Part shown: in pieces, positions 34,280-46,775 of the stretch
Layout: every line of letters starts with the position of its first letter
Position numbering within the stretch: position 1 is the first letter of the stretch
The notes under the pieces: model-generated
Database searches by the model: none
Seen by the model: the letters and a program-made list of their open reading frames with translations, nothing else
Told to the model about the DNA's origin: nothing
Translations under genes and position numbers: made by a program
Assembly (NCBI GenBank): GCA_036346205.1
Contig: JARFJB010000534.1
Coordinates: 3,652,001 to 3,716,000, forward strand
Reading direction: 5' to 3'
Source of the DNA: Vesta saturnalis
Taxonomy: Eukaryota; Arthropoda; Insecta; Coleoptera; Lampyridae
DNA: 64,000 bases

Positions 34280-35727
34280 GGTCCCCCAGTGAAGCGGGGG
34301 ACCGTGTGTAAACACTCTTTTAATCTAGATTGAAAACTTTCTATTACTCGGCGAAGCAGGACAGGTTGAATTCGCTCAAGTTCTTGTGAATGTTTATTGC
34401 TAATTTCGGATTGTGGTCTATTTCTGTATACCCTGTTCTTCAGAAATCCCCAAAGGAAAAAGGTCACATGCTGAAAGATCAGGGGATCTTGCGGGCCACG
34501 AGATGTCACCATGTTTGGAAATGAGTCGCCAGGGATAAGATCCCTTAAAGTAGTCTAACACACGCGCGCAGTATGACTTGTAGACCTGTCCTGCTGAAAA
34601 TAATTGATGTCCGGAAACCTAGGTAACTCTTGCGTCAGAAATGTTCTGATCATGTGTGTGTAGCAGTTTATGGTAACAGTTGAGGTGTTTATTCTATCGT
34701 CTTAGAAAAATATGCCCCAATAATACCAGATGATGGAATTGCACACCACACCGTAAGTTTCGGTCTATGTAATGGCTTTTGGTGTATCTCTCCTGGGTTT
34801 TCGTCATTCCAATAGCGACTGTTCTGTTTGTTTACATATCCGTTTAAATGGAAATGTGCTTCATCTGACATAAACATTTGGTGAATGAAGTTTTCATCAT
34901 CATGTACACGTCGCAATATTTCTTCGCTGAAAATCCTGCGAGCAAGCATATCACCATCTTTCAACTCTTGGACGACTTGAATTTTGTAAGGGTGGAAAAA
35001 TAATCATTTATGTAATATTCGTCGTAACGTTTAGAAGCATGTTTCACTGTAGAACCCAGTGGACTACGTGTTAATGCTACTGGCACTCTATCAATGTTTT
35101 CCTCCGTTCTTGCAGGCCTTACTGCCCCTTTATGCTTCAAGTTTAATGTGTAGTCGGTTTCTTCGAACTTTCTTATCCATTGTATAATTTCATGAGCGGA
35201 CGGTACACTTCCATATCGTGGAACATTGAAATTATTACAAAACAATCGTTGTACCAAAATCACAGGCTCACCATGTTTATAAAACGATTTTACGCAAAAC
35301 GCACGCTGAACGCCTGACCACTTCTTCATGTTTCTGTTTAAATGTCAGTGACTGTCAAACAATAATCAAGTCATGAAGACATTGACTTTTGGCAAAAACA
35401 ATTTGGCCGTAAAGTCTATTGATCTTTCGGTATGCGACTTTTTGCGGATTTCTAAAGAGCGGAGTATAGAATAATAGATCACAAACCTTACCGAAATTAG
35501 CGTCGAACATCAAACAAGAAATTGAGCGAATTCAACCTGTCCGGTTCCGTCGGAATAATCGAAAATTTTCAATGTAAGTTAGAAGAATGTTTGCAAAGGC
35601 GTGGTTTCCATTTGAGCTGAACTATTTTTAAGACATAAAATGGCATACTTTACTCTACTCAAAACAGTTTTGAAAATTTTCTGAAAAATTTGGTATTTCA
35701 AAATTTCCCGCTTCACTGGCGGACCCT
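34280..35727 (-). mobile_element. Mariner-like transposon, degenerate
   Basis: The tips share GGTCC, one variable base, then CCAGTGAAGCGGG. They read forward at 34280 and inverted near 35705-35727. Inner TIR blocks AGGTTGAATTCGCTC (34364) and GAGCGAATTCAACCT (35524) also pair. The left tip carries its own small palindrome (GTCCCCC...GGGGGAC). The element encloses a minus-strand transposase remnant. Confidence 0.75.
34320..35329 (-). pseudogene. Mariner-like transposase, broken
   Basis: The N-terminus (34961-35329) reads MKKWSGVQRAFCVKSFYKHG and SAHEIIQWIRKFEETDYTLN, a helix-turn-helix typical of this transposase group. It then passes through ARTEENIDRVPVALTRSP and a frame change. The next frame (34689-34964) has FMSDEAHFHLNGYVNKQNSR with the first catalytic Asp. 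Near 34600, YFQQDRSTSHTAR carries the second, and WPARSPDLSACD (about 34480-34510) the third. FFLWGFLKNRVYRNRP then appears in a shifted frame. All three Asp positions are still readable, but several frameshifts inactivate it. Confidence 0.82.
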
Positions 35728-37369
35728 GCATAAACGTTGATAAGCGTAAGCGCACTTAGTAGTTATAGTAAGTGCAATGAACTTTGAAAAATACATAGAA
35801 AGCGGATCCGAACGAGAAAATTTAATTAGCAAATATATAAAGATAAAAACCAAGAAATTAGGTATCAGGTGAGTAATAATTCGTTTATTCAACAAACGTA
35901 AATCAAATAATCAAATTTTAAGTAGCCAAAATTATTAAATTAACGGCTTGCTACCACGAATATTAATATAGTTCAGAAAAAAAGATATTAAAAGTAAACA
36001 TTTTTAATTCTGCAGAAAGCAGTAACATATCATTGATTGTATTGCGTAACGAAACAATTGATGATTTTACCTCAACCAAACCATACGTAACTGTTTTCAC
36101 TTAAAGTTAATAAGGAAAAATAAATGACCATGACACAAAGTCTTAATCATAAATGAAACATATACAGAAATAAAATAGGTTTTACATTCAAGTTCTTTAT
36201 ACAGACACGTTATACTATAACTGAAGTTGGCTCGCCGTAAACAGTTTGCAAATTTAGCGATACAGGGGTCACCGTATATTTTATCAATGTAATCTGACAG
36301 TTACAGCACACAAATAAGTAATAATGTACAATTTATACACATAATATAGCTATAAATACACAATACATAAGTACGTAAATTTGAAATGTGGAATTTGTTC
36401 ATTTAACCAGATTTCAATATTTTAGATAACCTACAACTGGCACGAAGAATCAAATATTTTAACGGAAACAATTATATTCTATATACAGGGTGGATTCGAT
36501 ATTGAAGATGTTCATTCTATGAGAAATTCCAAGAAATAGACATAGGTCCGTGATCGTTACGTTTGCAAGATACAGGGTGCTAAAATTCGCTAAAATTGTT
36601 TATGTAACAGAAACATTTTAACCTAATTTATTTAAATTTGGTACAAGATGATAGGGGCCAATGCTCTAGATTTTGTTTTAATTTTGTGGGACACATCATT
36701 GGCGTAGATAAACGAAGTCGGCCATGGTATTTGCATGGAATAGATAGTACGCAACTAACTTTTTCAAATTATGTCGACTGTTTTTTAAAGTCCTAATTCA
36801 AAAACACAAAAAGCTCCTTTAAAATTTGTTTGTTACATTGAGCATAATATACATTATGCTCATTTAAACTTTCTTTCTTAGAATTTCCCAGAGAATGACT
36901 CCCGTAAACATCCCAACAATTGATTTGTTTGTATTCTTAGTCATTCTAAATAAACGCATTTATATAAAAATAAGTCAATGAAATAAAAATAGTAGACCCG
37001 CGGTGATTGGAATGAACGAGTGCTTAGAAGGCGTTCTGCAACGAATGTTTTATACTATTTTCTCTGTTTCAGGCTCATTCCACCTTATTTATTAAGTATT
37101 GGTGTAACAAATAGAAAATTAGGTGTCATTCATTGTTATATTAAAGAGCTAAATTGCACCACGGTCCAGTTCAGTGAGGTACAAACTTATGAAACTTGCT
37201 GTAATTGGGAACTCATTGATCTTCAGGTCGTGAGGGAGGCAGAGATATATCCGTAGGTATAACCAGTAGTCCATTTTTCTTGTTGGACACTACTCAATTT
37301 ATAAGTTTAACAATTAAAATACAACAAAGATTGACAAAGTTTTACCTTAACAGCATAATAGGTAATCTG
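35728..37369. other. No gene seen; dispersed repeat and orphan tip
   Basis: Contains the repeat at 36060-36485. Directly after it, TA is followed by CAGGGTGGATTCGAT at 36486, an unpaired tip of a Tc1-mariner-type element. The frame at 37020-37256 is not recognisable. Confidence 0.5.
36060..36485 (+). repeat. Dispersed repeat, copy 2 (pairs with 8860-9260)
   Basis: Diverged same-strand copy of 8860-9260, with an insertion of about 45 bases near 36235-36280. It ends at the orphan transposon tip at 36486. Confidence 0.55.
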
Positions 37370-37830
37370 AATAAACACTAAACAACTGTATTTATATGTA
37401 TATTTAATAAAGCAAAATGTTTGATTAATATCAGCATAAAATAACTAAAACTATATTTCTGTAAAGATTTGCCATTTTAAACAACTTTATACAACCTTAT
37501 AATCTATACTTAAATTTCAAAATGTATTATTATCAACACTGTATTTAATAATAAAACGTGTATTGACCTATGTCAACAAATATTACGATTAAGTAGGTTA
37601 TGAATTCAAATGTTTTCCTCTTAGGAGCAGAAAACAGTTGTTCCTTTATAACCGTATCAAAACAACACTATACTGATTTGTTTACTTCCTTAAGCTTATT
37701 AAAAGGATACGTATTACTTACATATACTCAAAATAAATATAACTTCGTTTTTAAATGCACTTTAGTAGGAAAATTCCATTTCCATTCATAAGATAAACAT
37801 ACGATAAAGGTAATTTCCATTTGTCAATCA
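37370..37830 (+). repeat. Dispersed repeat, inverted partner of 32640-33130
   Basis: See the partner entry. Slightly shorter because of small deletions. A further diverged duplication (GTACAAATAAACGAACTGTA versus GTACAAATAAACTGTA) lies just downstream at 37830-37960. Confidence 0.75.
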
Positions 37831-37960
37831 CGTACAAATAAACGAACTGTAGACCATATATGAAGGTAACATAAGTTTCATAATATGAACGTAAGGTAAG
37901 GTACCATAATTTTTATTTGTCTTCAACGTACAAATAAACTGTAGACCATATGTGAAAGTA

Positions 37961-39229
37961 ATTTTCATGTGCTCCACATACGTATAATGGAAAAACTACA
38001 AACGCAAGCAAACTAACAGCAGGCGTTAATAATACAAATGTATCACCATTTTTAATTATTCAAGACAAAAATTACATATCATCCTGGCCATGCACGCCAT
38101 TTTATGAATTTTTTCGTAACGTCATGCAGCAGGCTTTCACAACGAACAAAATTCTTTAACGTAAGAACTTTTCCTAACACAATCGGATTTCAATAATGTA
38201 TAGGCGTACGCTTGCACCCTTCCTTCTTCCCTATTAAATATAATATATAGAAAAATGTAACTAAAAGCCGTATATACCTTATAAAAGGAAAGCAAAACTT
38301 AAACGTAATGTAATGAATTATATGGCAGAGGAGACAGAAATGAAGTGACTCAAGCGTGTTAAGTTCGCATTTGCGCACAAAATAACAAAAATTGATGTTT
38401 GCAACTATCCACAGGGGCGTTCGCAATTATGTAGATTAAAGAGAAAATATCCAAAACTTAATTATTGAAAGAAAAAGGATACCGACGTAATGTACATATA
38501 TTTACCGATAATAATACAAACTCAAAACTTAAATTAAGGAAACGATAGACAAGAATTGTAACGTTACACCTAAAAATCTGGTTGTAAAATAATAGATTGG
38601 CTATAGTGAGTTAATTTGATAGTTTCCGTAGGAACTAATAAACAACTTTTATATTTAATTTGCTAATAACGTGGTATTAATTGTCTAGGGTATTAATGTT
38701 AGATTTGAAACGTAAGTATCAGAACCTTTACGCATTCAAAATTAATCAATTAGATTTCAATAAATAGAAGAGCACAATCGAAAAACATCGAAAATAGTTT
38801 TAACGGCATCTGAACTGCGCGAAGTTTGAGGCAGTGCGTGAAAATCATAAGTCTCTATCGTGGTGCAAGGAAAAAATGCACAAACCATTACAGAAAACGT
38901 CTTGATTGCCTAATTCGAAATTCTTAGTAAAACTTACAAATATTTCACTTTATGGATGACTTACTCCATGTCACGATCAGTGATAAACATTCGACTAAAC
39001 GTGGATACATCAAAATTCGTGAAAGCCCAAGCATTGCTTAAACGATCGTCGGTAGGGTTTGTACCCGAGAAATCAAAAATACTAGAATATAGCGAAATAG
39101 AAACATTTATTAATGGTTCACCTGACATACGCTATCTTGTTTGCAATAAGATAACATTCACGCCATTCCCTTGCGAAGTATTTATTTTTCATTGCAGTCT
39201 TTCTCCATGCTTCCCTCTGCATATCTCCC
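37961..39229. other. No gene seen
   Basis: AT-rich without supported features; the frame at 38956-39261 is not recognisable. Confidence 0.45.
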
Positions 39230-41900
39230 TAGCTTCCGAAAGATTCGTACATTGTCTCTGACATGCCCTTTTCTTTGGTTTGTTAATCTTGCGTTGTTCA
39301 TTCTCTCGATATGACCAAACCAACGATATGTACTATTTGTACACCTATCTACTATCGTGTTTTATTCGCAGCACTCCTTTATTATGCACTCATTCTTCAT
39401 CTTATCCCTTCTCGTTTTACCTCATGCGCTTCTTAGGAGTCTCATGCCCACGGCATTTTTTTCGTGCTCTTTTATACCCATGTCTCACTTCCATACAGTA
39501 CTGACGGGACAAACACGCATTGTGGATTGCTCGTTCCGTAGCTGCGCTCATGTTTTCGTTTTTGTTTATGGTCCACATATTTCTAATAACTTTCCTTCCA
39601 GCATTGGCCCTTTGTCCCAACTTGCCATCTATTGCACCATCTGCAGCCAACATTCTACGTAGATACACCAATTCGTCCACTTGTTCCACAATTTCATCAT
39701 GCAAGGTAAATAGAAGTTTGTAGCTCATCCGCATTTTCACTTAAGAAGACTATGTCATCTGTATACACCAGAACTCGTACATTCACGTTACCAACCATTA
39801 CATCATTTGTATCGGTACATGATTACCTAACGCATTTACACATGTACACATTAAAAAATCACGGTAACATCACACAGCCTTGTCGCACTCCATGCTCAAT
39901 ATTAAAGTATTCAGTCACACCTCCTCTCACCCTCCCGAATGTACGGCTACCGTTATAGACTCCTTTTATTGCGTTGATTGAACTTTCACTTACTCCGTAT
40001 TCATTTTATATTTTTCACCGTCATTTTATATATTCACTCGATCATATGCCTTCCCCAGATCCACAAACGCACGGTACAGCTTCTTTTTTTACACTTAAAC
40101 ACTTTTCGATCACCTGCTGGAGACCAACCATCTGATCAACACACCCTCTCCCTGGCATGATCCCACCCTGCACCTCCCAAATTGGGTAGTTTCACGTATG
40201 TTATCAATCAGTATCCTTCCAAATACTTTACCTGGTACACTGAGCAGCTTATTCCAATCACTCTTGTCCCCTTATCCTAATACATTGCTACAATAGGACT
40301 CTTCTAATCACTCGATACTTTTCCACGCTTAAGCCAAACTTTGAATAATTCACACACTCTTCGTATGAGCTTTGCACGCCCATATTTTAGCATTTTACCA
40401 GTGATTTTATCCTCGCCTGCTCCTTTACCGTTTTTCAACTTTCTGGCCGATTGCTCATTTGACGCAATATGCTCCTCAGTTTCATTCTCTATTCGTTCTA
40501 CGTTCTCCTTATTTAATCTTTCAGTCTTATTTTCGTCACCACTGTACAGCTCTCCGAAATATTCTTGCCAGCATTTATTCATTTCACAATCGTCCCATAC
40601 TACTTCGTTGCTCCTATTCATCACTCCTGCAACATTCTGTTTTGGGCCACGCTTTGTATTTTTGGCCCATTTTCAGAAGAGTTTTTTGTTTTCCTCCAAA
40701 TCATTCTGCATATTTTCTCCTTCCATAGTCATCACTTCCTCTTTACTTCTTCTCAGTGCATCCTTCGTTTCTTTGTTTCTTAATCTGTACACCTCGTACA
40801 ATCTCCTTTTCTCACTCTCATTTTTTGCAGCAATAATTGCTATGTACGTATCTTTTTTCTTACGTACTGCCTTTTTTGTCTATTCATTCCACCAACCACA
40901 GTTTTTCTACTTTCTATTATAGTCGCTCGTCCACATATCTGCACGGCACAATTGACAACACAGTCTTTCAAGCTTATCCATGCACTTTTAAAGTCATCGA
41001 CTTCTATTTGTTCGTTCCACACCACTTCAACCACATTCAACTCTTTACTCACAGTATCTCCATATTTTATTCTCGCACCATTATCTACGTTTTCCTTCCT
41101 CCTTTAGACCCCCTTTTTCCCTAAACACACTCTTGATGCAACCAAACAGTAGTTCGATCCACACTCCGAATCGCGCATTACTATTGTATCTCTCACCAGG
41201 TTTCCAATTCGTTTATGATGCACTATCAACTCAACCATATTTTAAGGTTCACCTCTTTGTCATGTATACATATACACATTTTTATACTTAAATCACGTAT
41301 TAGATACAAACAGCGTTTTCTCGATACATATGTTCACCAGCCGTTCACGATTCTCTTTGACTTTTTGGTGTCCGAACTTTCCTAGGAGGCTTTCAGTATG
41401 TTCTCTCTGTCCACCCACCCATCCATTCATATCTCCCAATGTCACCACTCTTTCGTTTGGCTTACACACGTTTAACAAGTTTTGTACATTATTCCAGTAG
41501 TTCTCACACTCTTGGTCTTTTTCTCCTTTCACAGATGCATAGCAAGCAATGAGAAAATTTTTTCGAAATTCCACTTTCATTTTATCCCACATTACTCGGG
41601 GCGTACTCGAATTGTTTAACACATCTTTTCGCTCTTTCACTCACGATCACTCCAACTCCTTTAGCCCCGTGCATTTCAGTGTCAACTCCTAACCACAGTG
41701 CTAGACTACCACCCTCCATCGACACAGCATCCTATCCATTGCTTTGTCTCCGATACATACAGAATATTAAGCTGTCTTTCATTCATTACATTCGTAATTT
41801 CAAATTCTTTACCGGTTACTAGCCAAATCGTGCCCTGAACAATATACCACTCCCTACTAACGGTGTCGTCCTACTACCGGACAATGCTGTCACTTGTTTG
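39230..41900 (-). pseudogene. RTE-like LINE, endonuclease and RT domains in order, broken
   Basis: From the 5' end (41900) on the minus strand: an apurinic endonuclease region with LNILYVSETK, GAKGVGVIVSERAKRCVKQF and VVTLGDMNGWVG (41293-41860). Next is a linker with WQEYFGELYSGD and LKNGKGAGEDKITGKMLKYG (40304-40624), the classic entry into the RT. Then come RTFGRVRGGVTEYFNIEHGV and RQGC (about 39880-39950), VLVYTDDIVFLSENADEL with the catalytic YTDD box (39735-39790), and YRWFGHIERMNNARLT near 39250-39300. It is almost full length for the ORF, but frameshifts and stops split it into many frames. A LINE of this type mobilises by nicking the target and reverse transcribing there. The RTE-like clade is inferred from GKAxGEDxITGEMLKY-type motifs. 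Confidence 0.82.
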
Positions 41901-42811
41901 CCCGCTGCCCCCACAAGAAAGTAAGTAAGAAGTATATACAGGGTGTTTCATTAATAATTGGAAATATATTAACTGTAGAATCCTGAGCTCAATATATTAA
42001 GATTCAACCCAAATCAATTAGATAAAATGTGCCTACGTACTGAGTTACAAGCTGTTTTATTTAAAAATTTAAAAACTGTTCGTACCCATTATTTTAAAAC
42101 TATTTGACGTATCATTGTCTTACATCGCAGAGAGTGTACGTACTTTACATCTTACTAAATTATGTTAAATAAACCTTTCTGGCTACTACCAGGGGCATAC
42201 GACAGGGGCAACTGCAAAGTTGACCCTTCCAAAGTTCTACGCTACTGGCGAAATTGCGATTTTAGCACAACTTTTCGATTGTCCAATACTTTCTATGTAA
42301 ATAACGTACTCTTCATTCATAACGATAAAGAAAGTCATTATTTTTGGAGATATTTAAAGTTAAAGATGAAGCTGAACAGTTATTTTGATTTTAATAAAAC
42401 TTTAATCCATATTAACAAAAGTAAACGAAATGTTATTTATTGAAACTTCTTGAAACGACTAGATGCATTCAACATTCAAAAACAAATTGTGATTCTGAAA
42501 AGAACCATTTTGTTACAATCTAAATAAAAGAACAATTTTAATAACACAAAATTATCAAAAGTACCTTTTGTAACAAATGTACAATTCTGAAATCAATTGT
42601 TTCGCTTTAAAACTTGCTTTAAAGTAACATTAAAAAGATTTAAAAACACTTCATAACAAATAAACTTATCTCTAAGTACACTTATTTACAATGTTACAAT
42701 CAGATAAATGCCACTTGAAGCATTTCTCCGTATCATTTAGAACAATTTCAAAAGGTGGGAATTCTCTTAGAATTCTAATTTCAACTTCAAAACTATAACT
42801 AATTATGTCAC

Positions 42812-42820
<9 letters not shown>

Positions 42821-42873
<53 letters not shown>
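42821..42873. repeat. (TA)n microsatellite
   Basis: A run of alternating TA of about 50 bases inside the element at 41939-46775. Confidence 0.95.
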
Positions 42874-42877
<4 letters not shown>

Positions 42878-42879
42878 TA

Positions 42880-45480
42880 TAAAACGAGCTGTTTAATAAC
42901 TCACACGTTTATTTATTAGAATGATGTTATTTATTAAAAGCATTAACGGCCCCCAAGCGCGAGAAGGTGATCAGATCAAAAAATCTTCCAAAGATTTGGA
43001 ATCAGCAAATAATTTCCTATATGATGGCACCACTTCCAGCTTTCTAAACATTGTAACATCGTGCAACGCTGTAACGGTATAAACGGGTGGTAGAACGGGA
43101 TTACAGATAAAATTGGCCTTTTTGCCCCGACTAGCCAGCGTATGGGTGTAGGTCAGATATTGAAAAATTTTGCGCATTCAGAATAGTAAATCGTACGTAA
43201 GTCAAAATAGGGGATGAAGACAAAATCAATTCGGTTAAGGACGCCAGAATGTTTAGTAGTCAAAATAAGGGTCGTCGTGCCAAAATTACGAGTACATAGC
43301 GTGTCTAAACATACAACAAACACACGCTTACCTATCCGCAATCAATCCCAGGTGTGCTGGACAGCAACTCAGCAAACCACCTGAAATAGGGCTTCAAAAA
43401 CACTACACGCTTGTCAAATAAAAGCGTGATAAACACTCAATAACGTTACGTTAATACACCTCAGTGTAATAATAAGGCATTAAATAATAATCAAAGCAAA
43501 ACAAAAAAAATCTATAGAATGGACTCTAAATGAATTAATACTCAACTAAAAATCCAATAAAATACTAAATATTAAGAACGCTATTACTCAATAAAGCAAA
43601 AAAACTAACTTCGTTACGTTAAAAACTAAATTACCGGTAACTTGTAATTTGCAAAAAAAAACTCTTATGTAACACAAAAGGGTTTCCATAGAATTAAAAC
43701 ACATTTAAAAAAACTAACAAAGCTATAATAAAATAACAAAAAAAATAAGGATAAATATAAAAAAAATGCAAACATACGATACTGCGTATCAACAAAAAAA
43801 TACAAATGCTTAAAAGGCGACAGGATGTCTGATCAGAAATCTGCTTTTACGCCAATCTAAATGGCTTAACCTACACATATATAATTCGTGGATACTATAC
43901 CCACACTACAATAGGGTCAATTGCCCTTTAATACTAAAATAAATAACAAAGGGTGAATGCGGCGCGTCAGAACTACAATTAGTTACACTAAATAAATTTA
44001 AAACAACTTAATTTACCAAAAAAAAATAAAAAAAAATACGACACCGCTTTCAAACCTTCATCGACACAAAAAAAAATAATTCGAAACACACAAAAAATCT
44101 TGAAATATCCAATAAAAAAAAACACAATGTTATATTACCTTAAAGTCTAGAATTACACCTCTCCTGTGTTACAACAATGAAAGCGACCCAGGTGATCAGT
44201 TACTGCTATAACAGAAATGAAATCTTCCTGGTCTGGCAAAATGATGAATAAAAAATGTTGACTATTGTTCTTTTATACACAAACAATTTCTTGATTTAAA
44301 CTCGCTAAATTTTACTGCATTAATTAAAAACTTCTTTTAAAATAATACTTTGAGCGTTCAACTTTCTTGTTAACTTAAATCTTTTAATTGGTTTTATTTC
44401 CACTAATAATCCAAAATGTTGATAATTTGTTTAAATAACTATAAATTTTAATATACTGCGAAAGTTTCTATATCTTTACACACGCTTTGTACGGTAAATC
44501 GGTGGCACAGCAAGAACGTTAATGTTAAATAAATCCGCAAAAGCGAGAAAAACCAAAGAGGTCACTGAAGCACTAATACAACACGACGATGTCCTCTAGG
44601 TAACTTTACGTAGAATCGAAATCGACACTAGGTATAATCCTCTGGTGAATGAACAATTTTAATAAAATCCCTTTTACAGGTCTTCTTCAGAAGTAGCTAA
44701 ACTACCCTTACTACACAAAAAATACGTTCGTTAAACACCACAAGGTCCAAAATATCAACGTTCTAAACCACCCCTTAAAGCGTAACCAGCGGCACCGTAA
44801 TACTACTCGAGAGCGCGATCAGTTTCAGAATCCCAAAAATTATTCACAAAAATCCATCTTTGATTTTGCATCCCACTACTCACAAAAAATCTTATCTACT
44901 TTAATACCACCAATTAAAGAAACGGAAGGGGAAGATTTGATACCCCAAACACAAATTTCGTTTTCATCCGTAAGGACTCGGTAGTTTTCAAAAGTTCAAA
45001 CGTCAGCAGACTTAACGTGAAAATATCTCTGTTTTTATTCAAGTACAAACAATAAGGCCCACATGCAATCTCTTTGACTCAAAACCAGCATATTCACTAT
45101 TACACTGAACAACTATACTTAAGCGTCTCTATGTCGCTAACATGACATCATACACAGATAAACCTACACTATTTATTTAAATTACTTAATTTTTTAAGGA
45201 GATCAAACGAAATAAACCTTAATTAAACTTATAGACAACTATTTACAAATAAGCGTTAATCAAACTTCTATAAACGAGGAATAATAAGGAAAAACAACAT
45301 AAATTACGGAAAAAATAATTCACAAACAAAGAATCTAAAGCTCACCATACACTTCTCCTAAGGGTCCTTACACACGTTAAACAAATTTACTATAAAACTA
45401 AACTTGACAACAACAAAAAATATGTATATACGGAATCTAACTAAGTGCATAAGGCTACAAACGAAATTACCCAATACGTA
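42880..45480. other. A-rich, G-poor block with strand asymmetry, no gene
   Basis: The plus strand is rich in A and C and poor in G and T, with many A5-A9 runs (especially 43500-44110), for over 2 kb. No coding region is seen on either strand. It sits between the left TIR and the transposase remnant of the surrounding element and ends beside CAGGGTGTTCAAAATACCCTG-like sequence at 45483. It may be a non-coding retroelement or other insertion. Confidence 0.4.
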
Positions 45481-45769
45481 TACAGGGTGTTCAAAATACC
45501 CTGACAACGCACAGACACACCTACATCCAGACGAATTAATTAACCAATTATTTGAAGATACTTATGATTTCATGGTTTAAAACTGCTTACGACGTATTGA
45601 AAATAAGTGCAGTTTTTATGTAATTGGCTCTGGTCTGAATTGATCGTTTCAATATGAATGGGATTCTGTCATTGTTGTAAAATATAAAAATCTGATTAAG
45701 TGAAAATGCCGAGGCATAACAGTTTTACTAAGATATCGATAAATGTACCCAGACAGAGTTCAACCCAAT

Positions 45770-46480
45770 CGGCAAACTTTCGACCTTAATTATTAACTGT
45801 TAATCAGGGGGATGATATTTTAGTGCGAGTTGCTAATAATCCTAAACTAAGCACTAGACGTTTATCAGCAATCTACGACCTTACCACTTAACATCCGTAC
45901 AAAATGTATTGCCTAGAGATTATCCTTTACGACAGAATTTCGCTCAGTGGATGATAAATAAAAAAAATAAAAATCGTAGTTTTATTTCAAAAATTATTTT
46001 TACTGACGAGGCCACATTTACACGTAAAGGAGTTTTAAGATTAATGTATGGTGCGGTATATTTGGAGATATTTGATTGGGTCCTTATGAATTACAATCAA
46101 ATTGAATGGTAACTCGGATTTAGAGTTTCGACACACTACTCTTTTTGACGATCTAGGGGAATTGCAACTTAATCGAATAATAGATATGTGGTTCATGCTG
46201 GATGGAGTCCTGTCTCACTATCATTCAATGGTACCGAACTATCTAGATCAGCAATTTCCTCATCGTTCGATTGGCAGAGGTAGTGAATTTCTGTGGCCCC
46301 CTAGAACTCTCGCTTAGATTTCTATTTCTGGGGGCATATGAAATCACTGGTATACTTACAAGAATTAAATAATCGCCAAAAGCTATAGCAGCGATAGTAA
46401 ATCGCGGTAATTTTATTGCCAATAACATATTTTTTAAACTTAGAGGATCGAACATTTGTTATAGAAGGTTTAGATAAAAT
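45770..46480 (+). pseudogene. Tc1-mariner-type transposase, broken, N-terminus missing
   Basis: Pieces in order: DDILVRVANNPKLSTRRLSA (second HTH region), PRDYPLRQNFAQWM, IIFTDEATFTRKGV with the first catalytic Asp, then WFMLDGVLSHYHSMVPNYLD with the second Asp, FPHRSIGRGSEFLWPP followed by RTLA*, where the third acidic block (SPDL) is lost, and a trace of the C-terminal tail. The DUF4817-type N-terminal HTH is not seen. Several stops and frameshifts; dead. Confidence 0.8.
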
Positions 46481-46775
46481 GTGCTTTTTGATATTTCCGT
46501 GTTATTAGTGTTGTTCTTTTATTTAGTATATAACAAAATGGTTGTTTTCAGAACCACAATTTGTTTTTAAATGTTGAATGCCTCATATCAAGAAATTTCA
46601 ATAAATAGCATTACGTTTTTTTTTTGTTAGAAGGGATTAAAGTTTCATTTGAGTAATAAAAGCAATCACCGACATAATTAATACACATTAAAATCAAAAC
46701 AACTGTGCAGCTTCATTTTTAACTTCAAATATCTCGAAAAATTATGAATATCGTTACGAATGAAGAGTACGTTAC

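Larger units (their letters stand above)
41939..46775 (+). mobile_element. Long-TIR Tc1-mariner-type transposon, enlarged and truncated at the right
   Basis: The left tip is CAGGGTGTTTCATT after TA (41937-38). About 340 bases at 42210-42550 reappear inverted at 46497-46775. Shared blocks: CACAATTTGTTTTTGAATGT with one change, AGTGTTGTTCTTTTATTTAG-like, CAGCTTCAT, TTAAATATCTC and GAATGAAGAGTACGTTA. The outer approximately 270 bases of the right TIR are missing. Between the arms lie a (TA)n tract, a 2.5-kb A-rich segment and a broken transposase. The spacing is much larger than usual, so the interior probably contains a foreign insertion. Confidence 0.65.

Noticed and set aside
40341..40922. 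193-residue plus-strand open frame
   Set aside because: Antisense to the RTE-like LINE RT entry region; Ser/Phe-rich composition is what an antisense of Lys/Glu-rich coding gives.
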